DNA from: Phytophthora sp. 'mugwort'
Lineage: Eukaryota > Oomycota > Peronosporomycetes > Peronosporales > Peronosporaceae
DNA: 48,128 nt
Direction: 5' to 3'
Assembly (NCBI GenBank): GCA_033558025.1
Contig: JAUCEF010000091.1
Coordinates: 1-48,128 of the forward strand
The notes under the pieces are model-generated. The model saw only the letters and a list, made by a program, of their open reading frames with translations. It did not search any database and was not told the origin of the DNA. How positions within the stretch are numbered: the first letter of the stretch is position 1; each line of letters starts with the position of its first letter. Positions 38,110-48,128 of this stretch are shown piece after piece. The position numbers were made by a program, and so were the translations under genes.

Positions 38110-39024
38110 ATGAAAAATTATTATTATATTAATAAAAAAAATTTACAAATAGAAACTACAACAAATGATTCTAATATCGATAAATTTCAAAATGATTTAA
38201 AAATTTTAAAAGAAATTAGTAATAATATACAAAATACACAAAAACATCCTTATCATTTAGTAGATCCAAGTCCTTGGCCTTTTATAATTTCTTTTGGACT
38301 TTTTTTTTTAACTTTTGGTGGTGCTATGTATTTTCATGGTTATATTGGCAGTAATTTCTTAATTTTAACAGGATTTTTAATGATTATTTTAACAATGTAT
38401 ACTTGGTTTCGTGATATAGTTAGAGAAGCTGTATATGAAGGTCAACATACTAAACAAGTACAATTAGGTTTAAGAAATGGTATGCTTTTATTTATTTTTA
38501 GTGAATTACTATTTTTTGTTAGTTTTTTTTGGGCTTTTTTTCATTCAGCTTTAGCACCAACACCTGAAATTGGATCTTTATGGCCACCATTAGGTATTGA
38601 AACTGTTAATGCTTGGGGTATTCCTTTATTAAATACTGTAATATTATTATCATCTGGGGCAACTATTACTTGGGCACACCATTCAATAGTTTTTGGTGAT
38701 AGAAAAAATGCTATTTTAAGTTTAATTATTACAATTTTATTAGCTTTTTTTTTTACTTTAATTCAAGCCTATGAATATATTGAAAGTACTTTTTCAATTT
38801 CTGATAGTATTTATGGTACAACTTTTTTTTTATTAACAGGTTTTCATGGTATTCACGTTATTGTAGGTACTATTTTTATTATAGTAAGTACTATTAGATT
38901 AATTAATCATCATTTTACAAAACAACATCATTTCGGTTTTGAAGCTGCAGCTTGGTATTGGCATTTTGTAGATGTTGTTTGGTTATTTTTATTTGTAGCA
39001 GTTTACTGGTGGGGAGGTAATTAA
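38110..39024 (+). CDS. cox3: Cytochrome c oxidase subunit 3, with N-terminal extension
   Basis: This is a 304-residue complex IV subunit. The core begins at HPYHLVDPSPWPFIISFGLF (about residue 47) and continues with TWFRDIVREAVYEGQHTKQV, GMLLFIFSELLFFVSFFWAF, FHSALAP and the C-terminal HFGFEAAAWYWHFVDVVWLF. Usual COX3 is about 260-270 residues, so roughly 40 extra Asn/Thr/Lys-rich residues precede the core. No other in-frame ATG exists close to the core; either the extension is real or a non-ATG start is used. Confidence 0.97.
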   Translation: MKNYYYINKKNLQIETTTNDSNIDKFQNDLKILKEISNNIQNTQKHPYHLVDPSPWPFIISFGLFFLTFGGAMYFHGYIGSNFLILTGFLMIILTMYTWFRDIVREAVYEGQHTKQVQLGLRNGMLLFIFSELLFFVSFFWAFFHSALAPTPEIGSLWPPLGIETVNAWGIPLLNTVILLSSGATITWAHHSIVFGDRKNAILSLIITILLAFFFTLIQAYEYIESTFSISDSIYGTTFFLLTGFHGIHVIVGTIFIIVSTIRLINHHFTKQHHFGFEAAAWYWHFVDVVWLFLFVAVYWWGGN

Positions 39025-39048
39025 TTTATTAAAAAATTAATAATTTTT

Positions 39049-39768
39049 ATGGTTAGTCCTTTAGAACAATTTGAAATTTTACCTATTTTTCAAATACCTT
39101 TTGTATTTACTAATGCTTCTTTAATTTTAGTAATAGGTTTAGTTTATTTATATATATTTACATGTATAAAAACTAAATTTATTCCAACACGTTTTCAACA
39201 AATTTTTGAAATGATTTTTAATATTACAATTGAATTAACTTATTCTAGTATAGGAAAAGCTGGTAAATATTTTGTTTCATTAATTTTTGTTGTTTTTTTT
39301 TTTATTTTATTATGTAATTTAATAGGAATGATTCCATACAGTTTTACTATAACAAGTCATTTAATTATTACGTTTACTTTAGCATTAACAATTTATTTAG
39401 GTTTTAATTTAATTGGAATTAAAAAACATAAATTTAATTTTTTAAATTTATTATTACCTAGTGGTGCAAGTATAGCATTAGTTCCCATCTTAGTACCTAT
39501 TGAATTAGTTTCATACATTTTTCGTGTAATTAGTTTACCTGTACGATTATTTGCAAATATGATGGCTGGACATACTTTATTAAAAGTAATTGCAGGTTTT
39601 GCTTGGGCTATGTTAAATGTAAATAGTTTTATTTTTATGGCACATTTTATTCCATTAATAATTATTGTATTATTGGTTGGTTTAGAAATTGCTGTAGCTT
39701 TAATTCAGGCATATGTGTTTACGATTTTAACGTGTATGTATATAAATGATGCTTTAAATTTACATTAA
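39049..39768 (+). CDS. atp6: ATP synthase FO subunit 6 (a)
   Basis: This is a 239-residue proton-channel subunit with five or six helices. MVSPLEQFEILPIF is the usual N-terminus, SLPVRLFANMMAGHTLLKVI near residue 162 holds the essential Arg, and GLEIAVALIQAYVFTILTCM is the C-terminal signature. It lies 24 nt after cox3. Confidence 0.98.
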   Translation: MVSPLEQFEILPIFQIPFVFTNASLILVIGLVYLYIFTCIKTKFIPTRFQQIFEMIFNITIELTYSSIGKAGKYFVSLIFVVFFFILLCNLIGMIPYSFTITSHLIITFTLALTIYLGFNLIGIKKHKFNFLNLLLPSGASIALVPILVPIELVSYIFRVISLPVRLFANMMAGHTLLKVIAGFAWAMLNVNSFIFMAHFIPLIIIVLLVGLEIAVALIQAYVFTILTCMYINDALNLH

Positions 39769-39804
39769 TAAAATATACAAAAATAAGATATAATATTTTA
39801 TATT

Positions 39805-39878
39805 GGAAAAATAGCTCAGTTGGTTAGAGTGGTAGCTTGTCACGCTATAAGTCGCGGGTTCAAGTCCCGTTTTTTCCG
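39805..39878 (+). tRNA. trnD(guc): tRNA-Asp(GUC)
   Basis: The acceptor GGAAAAA/TTTTTCC is perfect, the anticodon loop TTGTCAC gives GUC, and the T arm is GCGGG-TTCAAGT-CCCGT. Confidence 0.95.
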
Positions 39879-39912
39879 TTTAAATTTATTATATTTAAAA
39901 AAATTTATAAAT

Positions 39913-40266
39913 ATGTTATTAAATTATTCAAATATTTTTATATTCTTAATATTAAGTTTATTTTTATCAATTTTAATTTTCATTTTATCTTTTAGTTTAA
40001 TTAAACAAAAAGATGATTTAGAAAAGTTAACAGCCTATGAATGTGGATTTAATCCTTATGATGATGCTAGAAAAATTTTTGATGTAAAATTTTATTTAGT
40101 AGCTATCCTTTTTATTATTTTTGATTTAGAAGCTGTTTTTATTTTTCCTTGGGTTTTAACTTTAAGTTCAAATTTTTCATGGGGATTTTGGACTATGATT
40201 GAATTTTTAGTTGAATTAGTTATAGGTTTTATTTATATTTGGTGTAGTGATGCTTTAGAATGGTAA
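39913..40266 (+). CDS. nad3: NADH dehydrogenase subunit 3
   Basis: This is a 117-residue complex I subunit; the start is ATG 39913 because the longer frame runs through trnD. The loop with the active/deactive-switch Cys is seen in EKLTAYECGFNPYDDARKIF, followed by FYLVAILFIIFDLEAVFIFP and a C-terminal helix ending CSDALEW (family pattern KGALEW). Confidence 0.97.
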   Translation: MLLNYSNIFIFLILSLFLSILIFILSFSLIKQKDDLEKLTAYECGFNPYDDARKIFDVKFYLVAILFIIFDLEAVFIFPWVLTLSSNFSWGFWTMIEFLVELVIGFIYIWCSDALEW

Positions 40267-40732
<466 letters not shown>

Positions 40733-40750
40733 TTAAAATTAAATCCTGAA

Positions 40751-40782
40751 AAATATGATAAAAATTAATTTTTATCGTATTT
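40751..40782 (+). terminator. Hairpin downstream of atp9
   Basis: 16-bp arms meeting without a formal loop (AAATATGATAAAAATT and AATTTTTATCGTATTT, one G-U) begin 18 nt after the atp9 stop. It is a likely 3'-end or processing structure. Confidence 0.55.
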
Positions 40783-40895
40783 TATGTTATATATATACTA
40801 ATACTGGTTATAGTATTTATTTTAGAAAAAAAATTATTTATTTTTTTAATATATAAATATTTATAATTATAAATATTTATAATTATTTTTTATTT

Positions 40896-41462
40896 ATGAA
40901 AGTATTAAAAAAATTTAGTCAATATTTATTACAGATTTTACCAATAATAAATTATACTTTATATAAAAATGAATTATGTATAAATATTTCTACAAAAAAT
41001 TTAATTCCTATTTTATTTTTTTTAAAAAATCATACAAATACTCAATTTAAAGTATTATCAGAAATTTGTGTTATAGATTATATTAATAAAAAAAAACGTT
41101 TTGAAATAATTTATAATTTATTAAGTATTCGTTTTAATAGTCGTTTAAAAATTAAAATAATAATTAATGAATTACAACCGGTAGATTCAATTATAAAAAT
41201 ATATCAATCAGCCAATTGGTGTGAAAGAGAAGTTTGGGATATGTTTGGTATTTTTTTTTTATACCATCCCGATTTAAGACGGATTTTAACAGATTATGGT
41301 TTTGAAGGACATCCTTTACGTAAAGATTTCCCTTTAAGTGGTTTTTTAGAAATTTTTTATAATGAATTAAAAAAACGTGTTGTTTATGAACCCATTAATT
41401 TATCACAACAATACCGATTATTTGAATTTAATAATCCTTGGAATAATAAAATAAATATGTAA
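40896..41462 (+). CDS. nad9: NADH dehydrogenase subunit 9
   Basis: This is the 188-residue 30-kDa (NuoC) subunit of the peripheral arm of complex I. The signature is SANWCEREVWDMFGIFFLYH followed by PDLRRILTDYGFEGHPLRKD (WxERExxDMxGIxFxxHPDLRRxLxDYGFxGxPLRKDFPLxG). Complete. Confidence 0.98.
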   Translation: MKVLKKFSQYLLQILPIINYTLYKNELCINISTKNLIPILFFLKNHTNTQFKVLSEICVIDYINKKKRFEIIYNLLSIRFNSRLKIKIIINELQPVDSIIKIYQSANWCEREVWDMFGIFFLYHPDLRRILTDYGFEGHPLRKDFPLSGFLEIFYNELKKRVVYEPINLSQQYRLFEFNNPWNNKINM

Positions 41463-41509
41463 TATTTTATTAATTATTTTTGCTTTTAGGTAATTTTTCA
41501 TTTCATATT

Positions 41510-42685
41510 ATGAGATGGAATAAAAAATCATTATTTGCGATTCTTAATAATCATTTAATAGATTATCCTACACCTATTAATTTAAATTATTTTTTTGGAT
41601 TCGGTTCGTTAGCTGGTATTATGTTAGTAATACAAATTTTAACAGGTATTTTTTTAGCAATGCATTATACTCCACATATTGATTTAGCTTTTAATAGTGT
41701 TGAACATATTATGAGAGATGTAAATAATGGTTGGTTAATTAGATATACACATGCAAATGGAGCATCTTTTTTTTTTATTGTTGTATATATTCATATTTTT
41801 CGTGGTTTATATTATGGTTCTTATATCACACCAAGAGAAGCTATATGGTCTTCTGGTGTAATTATTTTTATTTTAATGATGGCTACAGCTTTTATGGGTT
41901 ATGTTTTACCTTGGGGACAAATGAGTTTTTGGGGTGCAACTGTTATTACTAATTTATTTTCTGCAATACCCTTAATAGGAAAAGATATTGTTGATTGGCT
42001 TTGGGGCGGATTTGCTGTTGATAATCCAACATTAAATCGTTTTTTTAGTTTACATTTTACATTACCTTTTATAATTGTGGGTGCCGTATTGATACATTTA
42101 ATTTTATTACATGAAGTTGGTTCAAATAATCCTTTAGGTATTACATTAAAAAATGAAAATATACCTTTTTATCCATATTTTTATACTAAAGATTTATTTG
42201 GATTAATGATCTTATTTTTGATTTTCTTTATTTTTATTTTTTTTTATCCTAATACATTAGGTCATCCCGATAATTATATTGAAGCAAATCCAATGAAAAC
42301 ACCTTTACATATCGTACCAGAATGGTATTTTTTACCGTTTTATGCAATTTTAAGATCTATTCCTAATAAAATTGGCGGTGTTATAGCTATGTTTGGTTCA
42401 TTACTTATTTTATTAACAATACCTTTTACAAATTCATCTGAAATTAGAAGTACAGCTTTTAGACCTATATTTAAAATTTGTTATTGGTTATTAGTTATAG
42501 CTTTTTTATTATTAGGTTGGGTTGGACAATGTCCAGTTGAATATCCTTATACTGAAATTGGTATTATAAGTATGATTTATTATTTTTTTTTTTTTATAAT
42601 AATTATACCATTTTTAGGTAAATTAGAAACTTATTTAGTACGTTATAATATTAATAAAAAATCTTTAATAAATAAAAATAAATAA
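41510..42685 (+). CDS. cob: Apocytochrome b
   Basis: This is the 391-residue core of complex III; I choose ATG 41510 ([20 protein letters not shown]), matching the family start, over an upstream TTG. Seen: [20 protein letters not shown], haem-ligand helices with [34 protein letters not shown] (Qo site) and the PEWY loop in [17 protein letters not shown]. It ends at the IR boundary: the stop is 7 nt before the truncated nad11 sequence begins. Confidence 0.98.
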   Translation: MRWNKKSLFAILNNHLIDYPTPINLNYFFGFGSLAGIMLVIQILTGIFLAMHYTPHIDLAFNSVEHIMRDVNNGWLIRYTHANGASFFFIVVYIHIFRGLYYGSYITPREAIWSSGVIIFILMMATAFMGYVLPWGQMSFWGATVITNLFSAIPLIGKDIVDWLWGGFAVDNPTLNRFFSLHFTLPFIIVGAVLIHLILLHEVGSNNPLGITLKNENIPFYPYFYTKDLFGLMILFLIFFIFIFFYPNTLGHPDNYIEANPMKTPLHIVPEWYFLPFYAILRSIPNKIGGVIAMFGSLLILLTIPFTNSSEIRSTAFRPIFKICYWLLVIAFLLLGWVGQCPVEYPYTEIGIISMIYYFFFFIIIIPFLGKLETYLVRYNINKKSLINKNK

Positions 42686-42692
42686 TTTAAAT

Positions 42693-44264
42693 TGTATTCA
42701 TTGTACACGTTGTGTACGTTTTGCTAATGAAATTTGTGGAATTGACGGTTTAGGTACAACAGGTCGTGGTAATAAAACTGAAATTAATTTTTATTCTTCA
42801 AATATTTTTAAATCCGAATTTTCTGGTAATTTAGTAGATTTATGTCCTGTTGGTGCATTAACTTCTAAACCCTATACTTTTAAAGCACGTTCTTGGGAAT
42901 TAAAAAAAAAAGAGGGTATTGCTATTTTAGATAGTATTGGTTCAAATATTAAAATTGATATTTTTAATAATGAAATTATACGTATTTTACCTAAAACTAA
43001 TTTTAATATTAATAAAGAATGGATATCAGATAAAACAAGATATTTTTTTGATAGTTTAAAATATCAACGATTAAAATATCCATTATTAAAAGATAATCAA
43101 AACAATTTTCATAGGATTTCTTGGTTAGATGCTCTAAATATTATTAATAAAAAATTGATAATTACAGATAGTTTTAATGCTAAAAGTATTATTGGTGATT
43201 TAACTGATTTAGAATCTCTTTTTTTATTAAAAAAAAATTTAAATAAATTAGGAATTTCAAATGTAAATTATGAACAATTTTTAAAAAATCGACAAATTAA
43301 GATAAATTCTGATTTAGCTTCAAATTTTTTATTTAATAATACTTTAAAATCTATTGAAGAATCTGATGTTTGTTTAATAATTGGTAGTGATATTCGTCAA
43401 GAAGGTTCTATTTTAAATATTCATTTAATTAATCGTTTAAAAAAAGGAAATTTTAAAATAGCATATATCGGTAATAAAATTAATTTTACTTATCCAGTAA
43501 AACATTTAGGATTAACTTTTAAAACTTTAATAAATATTATTTTAGGAAAACATGTATTTTGTAAACAATTAAAAAAAGCAAAAAAACCTTTAATTATTAT
43601 AGGTAGTAATATTTTAAATCAAAAAAATGGTTTTTTTTTATTATCAAAATTAAAAAATTTATCATTTATTAACCATAATATTAATTTCTTTAATTTTCAA
43701 ACTTCTTTAATTAATTTTTTTGAAATTACTTTTCCAAAATCATTAAATATGTTAAATAATTCAAAATTATATTATTTATTTAATACAAATTTACAAAATA
43801 AATTAAAAATAACTAAAAATAGTTTTGTTATTTATCAAGGACATCATTTTACTAAAGATGCTCAAAATTCAAATCTAATTTTACCTGGATTAACTTTTTT
43901 AGAAAAAAATGGAATGTATATTAATTTAGAAGGTTTTATTCAAAAAAATGAACAAATTTTAAATGTAAATATAGAACAACGTAAAGATTCTATAATTTAT
44001 AGAAATCTTTATAAATTTTTATTAAATAAAAATCAATCTAAATCAGAAGCTTTTTTAAAAATTAAAGATATTTTACCTTATTTATTAAAAAAAAAAATAA
44101 AAATTATTTATAATTTTAGTTTTAATAAAAAATTTTTAAAAATTAATATTAATTTTTTAGATTCATTAATTAAAAATAATTATTATACAAATATATTAGA
44201 ACAATATTCAAAAATATTGATTAATTCTAATAAAATTTTCAAAAATCAATCAAAATTATTATGA
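42693..44264 (+). pseudogene. nad11: nad11, 5'-truncated copy in the plus inverted-repeat arm
   Basis: The frame is open from Cys146 to the TGA stop and identical to the full copy over that span, but it lacks the 2Fe-2S domain and has no ATG near its start. An in-frame TAA at 42669 inside the cob tail closes it upstream. It cannot make a functional NuoG alone; it is kept intact by gene conversion between arms and because it carries the leader of nad1-nad4L. A non-ATG start could still give a fragment. Confidence 0.9.
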
Positions 44265-45241
44265 TATACACAATTTTAAAATTTTTAATTTTCATATTAC
44301 CTTTATTAATTGCTGTGGCTTATTTTACTTTAGTTGAACGTAAAATATTAGCTTCTATTCAAAGAAGAAGAGGACCTAATGTTGTAGGTACTTTTGGATT
44401 ATTACAACCATTAGCTGATGGTCTTAAATTATTCGTAAAAGAAACAATTTTACCAAGTAATGCTGATGTAATTTTATTTATATTTGCACCTATTTTAGCT
44501 TTTTTTTTAAGTCTATTAAGTTGGACAATAATACCTTTAGGTTTTGGTATGTTTTTTACTGAATTAAATATTGGTATTTTATATTTAATAGCAATTTCAT
44601 CTTTAGGTGTATACGGTGTTATTATAGGTGGTTGGTCAAGTAATTCTAAATATTCGTTTTTAGGGGCTTTAAGATCAACAGCACAAATGATTTCATATGA
44701 ATTAACTATTGGGTTTTCAATTCTTTCAGTAATTGTTTGTGCAAAATCTTTAAATTTAATTTCTATTATTTGGGCACAAAAAACGGTATGGTATTGTTTT
44801 CCTCTTTTTCCTATTTTTATAATTTTTTTTATATCTTGTTTAGCAGAAACAAATCGACATCCCTTTGATTTACCTGAAGCTGAAGCTGAATTAGTTTCAG
44901 GTTATAATGTAGAATATTCTGCAATGGGTTTTGCATTATTTTTTTTAGGTGAATATGCTAATATGTTATTAATGAGTAGTTTAACTACGATTTTATTTTT
45001 AGGTGGTTGGTTAGCACCTTTCCCTTTTAGTATAAATTGTATTAATTTTTTACCCGGATCTTTTTGGTTTAGTATTAAAATTTGTTTTTTTGTTGTTTTA
45101 TTTGTAGTTGCTCGAGCTATTTTACCTCGATATCGTTATGACCAATTAATGCGTTTAGGTTGGAAAGTATTTCTACCTTTTTCATTATCCTGGTTTTTAT
45201 ATACTGCAAGTATTTTAATAAGTTTTAATTGGTTAATTTAA
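44261..45241 (+). CDS. nad1: NADH dehydrogenase subunit 1 (second IR copy)
   Basis: Identical 326-residue protein to the minus-strand copy at 3754-4734, with the same ATGA overlap to nad11. Here it is downstream of cob, so it may be expressed from a different transcript than the other copy. Confidence 0.97.
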   Translation: MIYTILKFLIFILPLLIAVAYFTLVERKILASIQRRRGPNVVGTFGLLQPLADGLKLFVKETILPSNADVILFIFAPILAFFLSLLSWTIIPLGFGMFFTELNIGILYLIAISSLGVYGVIIGGWSSNSKYSFLGALRSTAQMISYELTIGFSILSVIVCAKSLNLISIIWAQKTVWYCFPLFPIFIIFFISCLAETNRHPFDLPEAEAELVSGYNVEYSAMGFALFFLGEYANMLLMSSLTTILFLGGWLAPFPFSINCINFLPGSFWFSIKICFFVVLFVVARAILPRYRYDQLMRLGWKVFLPFSLSWFLYTASILISFNWLI

Positions 45242-45243
45242 TT

Positions 45244-45546
45244 ATGAATATTTTAAATCATTTTATTTTTACTTTTTTTTTATTCTGTCTTGGATTATTT
45301 GGTATAATTTTAAATAGACAGAATATTATTATTATTTTAATGTCTATTGAATTATTATTATTATCAATTAATTTAAATTTTATTTATTTTGCAGTTTTAA
45401 TTGATGATATAATAGGACAAGTTTTTTCTTTATTAATTTTAACAGTAGCTGCAGCAGAATCAGCTATTGGATTAGCTATTATGATTATTTTCTTTAAATT
45501 ATATGGAGATATTTCAATTTATAAAATAAATTTATTATCATTATAA
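45244..45546 (+). CDS. nad4L: NADH dehydrogenase subunit 4L (second IR copy)
   Basis: Identical 100-residue protein to the copy at 3449-3751, starting at ATG 45244. Its last 18 or so codons are the first unit of the 67-bp array, and the stop lies in the 26-bp palindromic core. Confidence 0.93.
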   Translation: MNILNHFIFTFFLFCLGLFGIILNRQNIIIILMSIELLLLSINLNFIYFAVLIDDIIGQVFSLLILTVAAAESAIGLAIMIIFFKLYGDISIYKINLLSL

Positions 45547-45932
45547 TAAATTTATTTTCTTTAAATTATATGGAGATATTTCAATTTATAAAATAAATTT
45601 ATTATCATTATAATAAATTTATTTTCTTTAAATTATATGGAGATATTTCAATTTATAAAATAAATTTATTATAATGATAATAAATTTATTTTCTTTAAAT
45701 TATATGGAGATATTTCAATTTATAAAATAAATTTATTATCATTATAATAAATTTATTTTCTTTAAATTATATGGAGATATTTCAATTTATAAAATAAATT
45801 TATTATCATTATAATAAATTTATTTTCTTTAAATTATATGGAGATATTTCAATTTATAAATAAATTTATTATAATGATAATAAATTTATTTTATAAATTG
45901 AAATATCTCCATATAATTTAAAGAAAATAATC
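45488..45932. repeat. 67-bp tandem array with inverted end (right copy)
   Basis: Six forward units start at 45488, 45555, 45622, 45689, 45756 and 45823, followed from 45889 by an inverted unit. The core between units 3 and 4 (about 45661-45687) is in the opposite orientation to those between the other forward units. The last forward unit lacks one A. The left junction at 3335-3512 has only three units in total. Confidence 0.9.
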
Positions 45933-46171
45933 ATAATAGCTAATCCAATAGCTGATTCTGCTGCAGCTACTGTTAAAATTAATAAAGAAAAAACTTGTCC
46001 TATTATATCATCAATTAAAACTGCAAAATAAATAAAATTTAAATTAATTGATAATAATAATAATTCAATAGACATTAAAATAATAATAATATTCTGTCTA
46101 TTTAAAATTATACCAAATAATCCAAGACAGAATAAAAAAAAAGTAAAAATAAAATGATTTAAAATATTCAT
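45869..46171 (-). CDS. nad4L: nad4L, wrap-around duplicate
   Basis: Same sequence as 3449-3751, from the overlapping contig end. Intact, 100 residues from ATG 46171. Confidence 0.85.
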   Translation of the reverse strand: MNILNHFIFTFFLFCLGLFGIILNRQNIIIILMSIELLLLSINLNFIYFAVLIDDIIGQVFSLLILTVAAAESAIGLAIMIIFFKLYGDISIYKINLLSL

Positions 46172-46173
46172 AA

Positions 46174-47154
46174 TTAAATTAACCAATTAAAACTTATTAA
46201 AATACTTGCAGTATATAAAAACCAGGATAATGAAAAAGGTAGAAATACTTTCCAACCTAAACGCATTAATTGGTCATAACGATATCGAGGTAAAATAGCT
46301 CGAGCAACTACAAATAAAACAACAAAAAAACAAATTTTAATACTAAACCAAAAAGATCCGGGTAAAAAATTAATACAATTTATACTAAAAGGGAAAGGTG
46401 CTAACCAACCACCTAAAAATAAAATCGTAGTTAAACTACTCATTAATAACATATTAGCATATTCACCTAAAAAAAATAATGCAAAACCCATTGCAGAATA
46501 TTCTACATTATAACCTGAAACTAATTCAGCTTCAGCTTCAGGTAAATCAAAGGGATGTCGATTTGTTTCTGCTAAACAAGATATAAAAAAAATTATAAAA
46601 ATAGGAAAAAGAGGAAAACAATACCATACCGTTTTTTGTGCCCAAATAATAGAAATTAAATTTAAAGATTTTGCACAAACAATTACTGAAAGAATTGAAA
46701 ACCCAATAGTTAATTCATATGAAATCATTTGTGCTGTTGATCTTAAAGCCCCTAAAAACGAATATTTAGAATTACTTGACCAACCACCTATAATAACACC
46801 GTATACACCTAAAGATGAAATTGCTATTAAATATAAAATACCAATATTTAATTCAGTAAAAAACATACCAAAACCTAAAGGTATTATTGTCCAACTTAAT
46901 AGACTTAAAAAAAAAGCTAAAATAGGTGCAAATATAAATAAAATTACATCAGCATTACTTGGTAAAATTGTTTCTTTTACGAATAATTTAAGACCATCAG
47001 CTAATGGTTGTAATAATCCAAAAGTACCTACAACATTAGGTCCTCTTCTTCTTTGAATAGAAGCTAATATTTTACGTTCAACTAAAGTAAAATAAGCCAC
47101 AGCAATTAATAAAGGTAATATGAAAATTAAAAATTTTAAAATTGTGTATATCAT
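46174..47154 (-). CDS. nad1: nad1, wrap-around duplicate
   Basis: Same sequence as 3754-4734. Intact, 326 residues. Confidence 0.88.
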   Translation of the reverse strand: MIYTILKFLIFILPLLIAVAYFTLVERKILASIQRRRGPNVVGTFGLLQPLADGLKLFVKETILPSNADVILFIFAPILAFFLSLLSWTIIPLGFGMFFTELNIGILYLIAISSLGVYGVIIGGWSSNSKYSFLGALRSTAQMISYELTIGFSILSVIVCAKSLNLISIIWAQKTVWYCFPLFPIFIIFFISCLAETNRHPFDLPEAEAELVSGYNVEYSAMGFALFFLGEYANMLLMSSLTTILFLGGWLAPFPFSINCINFLPGSFWFSIKICFFVVLFVVARAILPRYRYDQLMRLGWKVFLPFSLSWFLYTASILISFNWLI

Positions 47155-48128
47155 AATAATTTTGATTGATTTTTGAAAATTTTATTAGAATTAATCAATA
47201 TTTTTGAATATTGTTCTAATATATTTGTATAATAATTATTTTTAATTAATGAATCTAAAAAATTAATATTAATTTTTAAAAATTTTTTATTAAAACTAAA
47301 ATTATAAATAATTTTTATTTTTTTTTTTAATAAATAAGGTAAAATATCTTTAATTTTTAAAAAAGCTTCTGATTTAGATTGATTTTTATTTAATAAAAAT
47401 TTATAAAGATTTCTATAAATTATAGAATCTTTACGTTGTTCTATATTTACATTTAAAATTTGTTCATTTTTTTGAATAAAACCTTCTAAATTAATATACA
47501 TTCCATTTTTTTCTAAAAAAGTTAATCCAGGTAAAATTAGATTTGAATTTTGAGCATCTTTAGTAAAATGATGTCCTTGATAAATAACAAAACTATTTTT
47601 AGTTATTTTTAATTTATTTTGTAAATTTGTATTAAATAAATAATATAATTTTGAATTATTTAACATATTTAATGATTTTGGAAAAGTAATTTCAAAAAAA
47701 TTAATTAAAGAAGTTTGAAAATTAAAGAAATTAATATTATGGTTAATAAATGATAAATTTTTTAATTTTGATAATAAAAAAAAACCATTTTTTTGATTTA
47801 AAATATTACTACCTATAATAATTAAAGGTTTTTTTGCTTTTTTTAATTGTTTACAAAATACATGTTTTCCTAAAATAATATTTATTAAAGTTTTAAAAGT
47901 TAATCCTAAATGTTTTACTGGATAAGTAAAATTAATTTTATTACCGATATATGCTATTTTAAAATTTCCTTTTTTTAAACGATTAATTAAATGAATATTT
48001 AAAATAGAACCTTCTTGACGAATATCACTACCAATTATTAAACAAACATCAGATTCTTCAATAGATTTTAAAGTATTATTAAATAAAAAATTTGAAGCTA
48101 AATCAGAATTTATCTTAATTTGTCGATT
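47151..48128 (-). CDS. nad11: nad11, partial at the contig end
   Basis: The 3' part of nad11, cut off by the end of the window; the frame stays open to position 48128. It matches 4731-5708. Confidence 0.88.
   Translation of the reverse strand, partial: NRQIKINSDLASNFLFNNTLKSIEESDVCLIIGSDIRQEGSILNIHLINRLKKGNFKIAYIGNKINFTYPVKHLGLTFKTLINIILGKHVFCKQLKKAKKPLIIIGSNILNQKNGFFLLSKLKNLSFINHNINFFNFQTSLINFFEITFPKSLNMLNNSKLYYLFNTNLQNKLKITKNSFVIYQGHHFTKDAQNSNLILPGLTFLEKNGMYINLEGFIQKNEQILNVNIEQRKDSIIYRNLYKFLLNKNQSKSEAFLKIKDILPYLLKKKIKIIYNFSFNKKFLKININFLDSLIKNNYYTNILEQYSKILINSNKIFKNQSKLL

Larger units (their letters stand above)
42693..45546. repeat. Inverted repeat, plus-strand arm
   Basis: Reverse complement of 3449-6302. 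It holds truncated nad11, nad1 and nad4L. The outer edge is at the cob end, the inner edge at the 67-bp array. Confidence 0.9.
45869..48128. repeat. Second pass of the minus inverted-repeat arm (contig overlap)
   Basis: Identical to 3449-5708 at an offset of 42420. The contig ends inside nad11. This is wrap-around of the assembly, not additional genome content. Confidence 0.9.

Noticed and set aside
45488..45932. CRISPR array
   Set aside because: Units are contiguous copies of a coding end with palindromic cores and no variable spacers; the molecule is mitochondrial.

Overview
This window is a stramenopile mitochondrial genome, assembled as a contig that runs past one full circle-length. It is extremely A+T-rich and encodes respiratory-chain subunits (nad1-7, 4L, 9, 11; cob; cox1-3; atp1, 6, 8, 9), a large set of mitoribosomal proteins, tatC, both rRNAs and 25 recognisable tRNAs with no trnT. 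It uses the standard code: TGG for Trp, a trnW with a CCA anticodon, and a TGA stop in nad11. A mitochondrially encoded nad11, atp1 and tatC, the order rns-trnW-cox2-cox1, the run rps14-rps8-rpl6-rps2-rps4, the missing trnT and a large inverted repeat all fit the oomycete/hyphochytrid (pseudofungal) side of the stramenopiles. I cannot name the species.

Layout. Positions 1-3400 are a low-quality second copy of 42136-45546 (cob 3' end, nad11 fragment, nad1, nad4L) full of single-base indels. Positions 3449-6302 are the minus-strand arm of an inverted repeat (IR) holding nad4L, nad1 and the 3' part of nad11; 6303-6737 completes nad11. The unique region 6303-42692 follows. The plus-strand IR arm is 42693-45546, and 45869-48128 repeats 3449-5708 (offset 42420). 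The unit genome is therefore about 42 kb. The two arms face each other across an array of 67-bp units derived from the nad4L 3' end, with different copy numbers at the two sampled junctions (about 3 and 7). This could be a circle with almost no small single-copy region, or a linear molecule with telomere-like inverted ends.

Unique region: trnL x2 (-), tatC (+), a small bL31-like gene (-), trnC, trnS, rps11 and rps13 (-); then a long plus-strand ribosomal block rpl2-rps19-rps3-rpl16-trn(CAU)-rps1-like-atp8-trnK-trnA-rps14-rps8-rpl6-rps2-rps4-repeat ORF-rnl-tRNAs-rpl14-rpl5-trnG-orf176-trnG-trnY-rns-trnW-cox2-TatA-like microORF-cox1-orf137; then a minus block trnR-nad6-nad5-atp1-trnE-nad4-trnH-uL10-like-nad7; then a plus block nad2-trnF-rps10-trnR-trnQ-trnI-trnV-rps12-rps7-cox3-atp6-trnD-nad3-atp9-nad9-cob leading into the IR.

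Five genes (rps13, rps4, the repeat ORF, rpl5, nad4) are broken by one or a few one-base shifts, mostly in homopolymers, and are best read as consensus errors in otherwise normal genes. The observations most worth following are a TatA-like 32-aa frame between cox2 and cox1, a three-helix RNA-like structure ahead of orf176, a shared TATTCTTTAAGA element ahead of several transcription units, hairpins at gene 3' ends, and the inverting 67-bp palindromic array.
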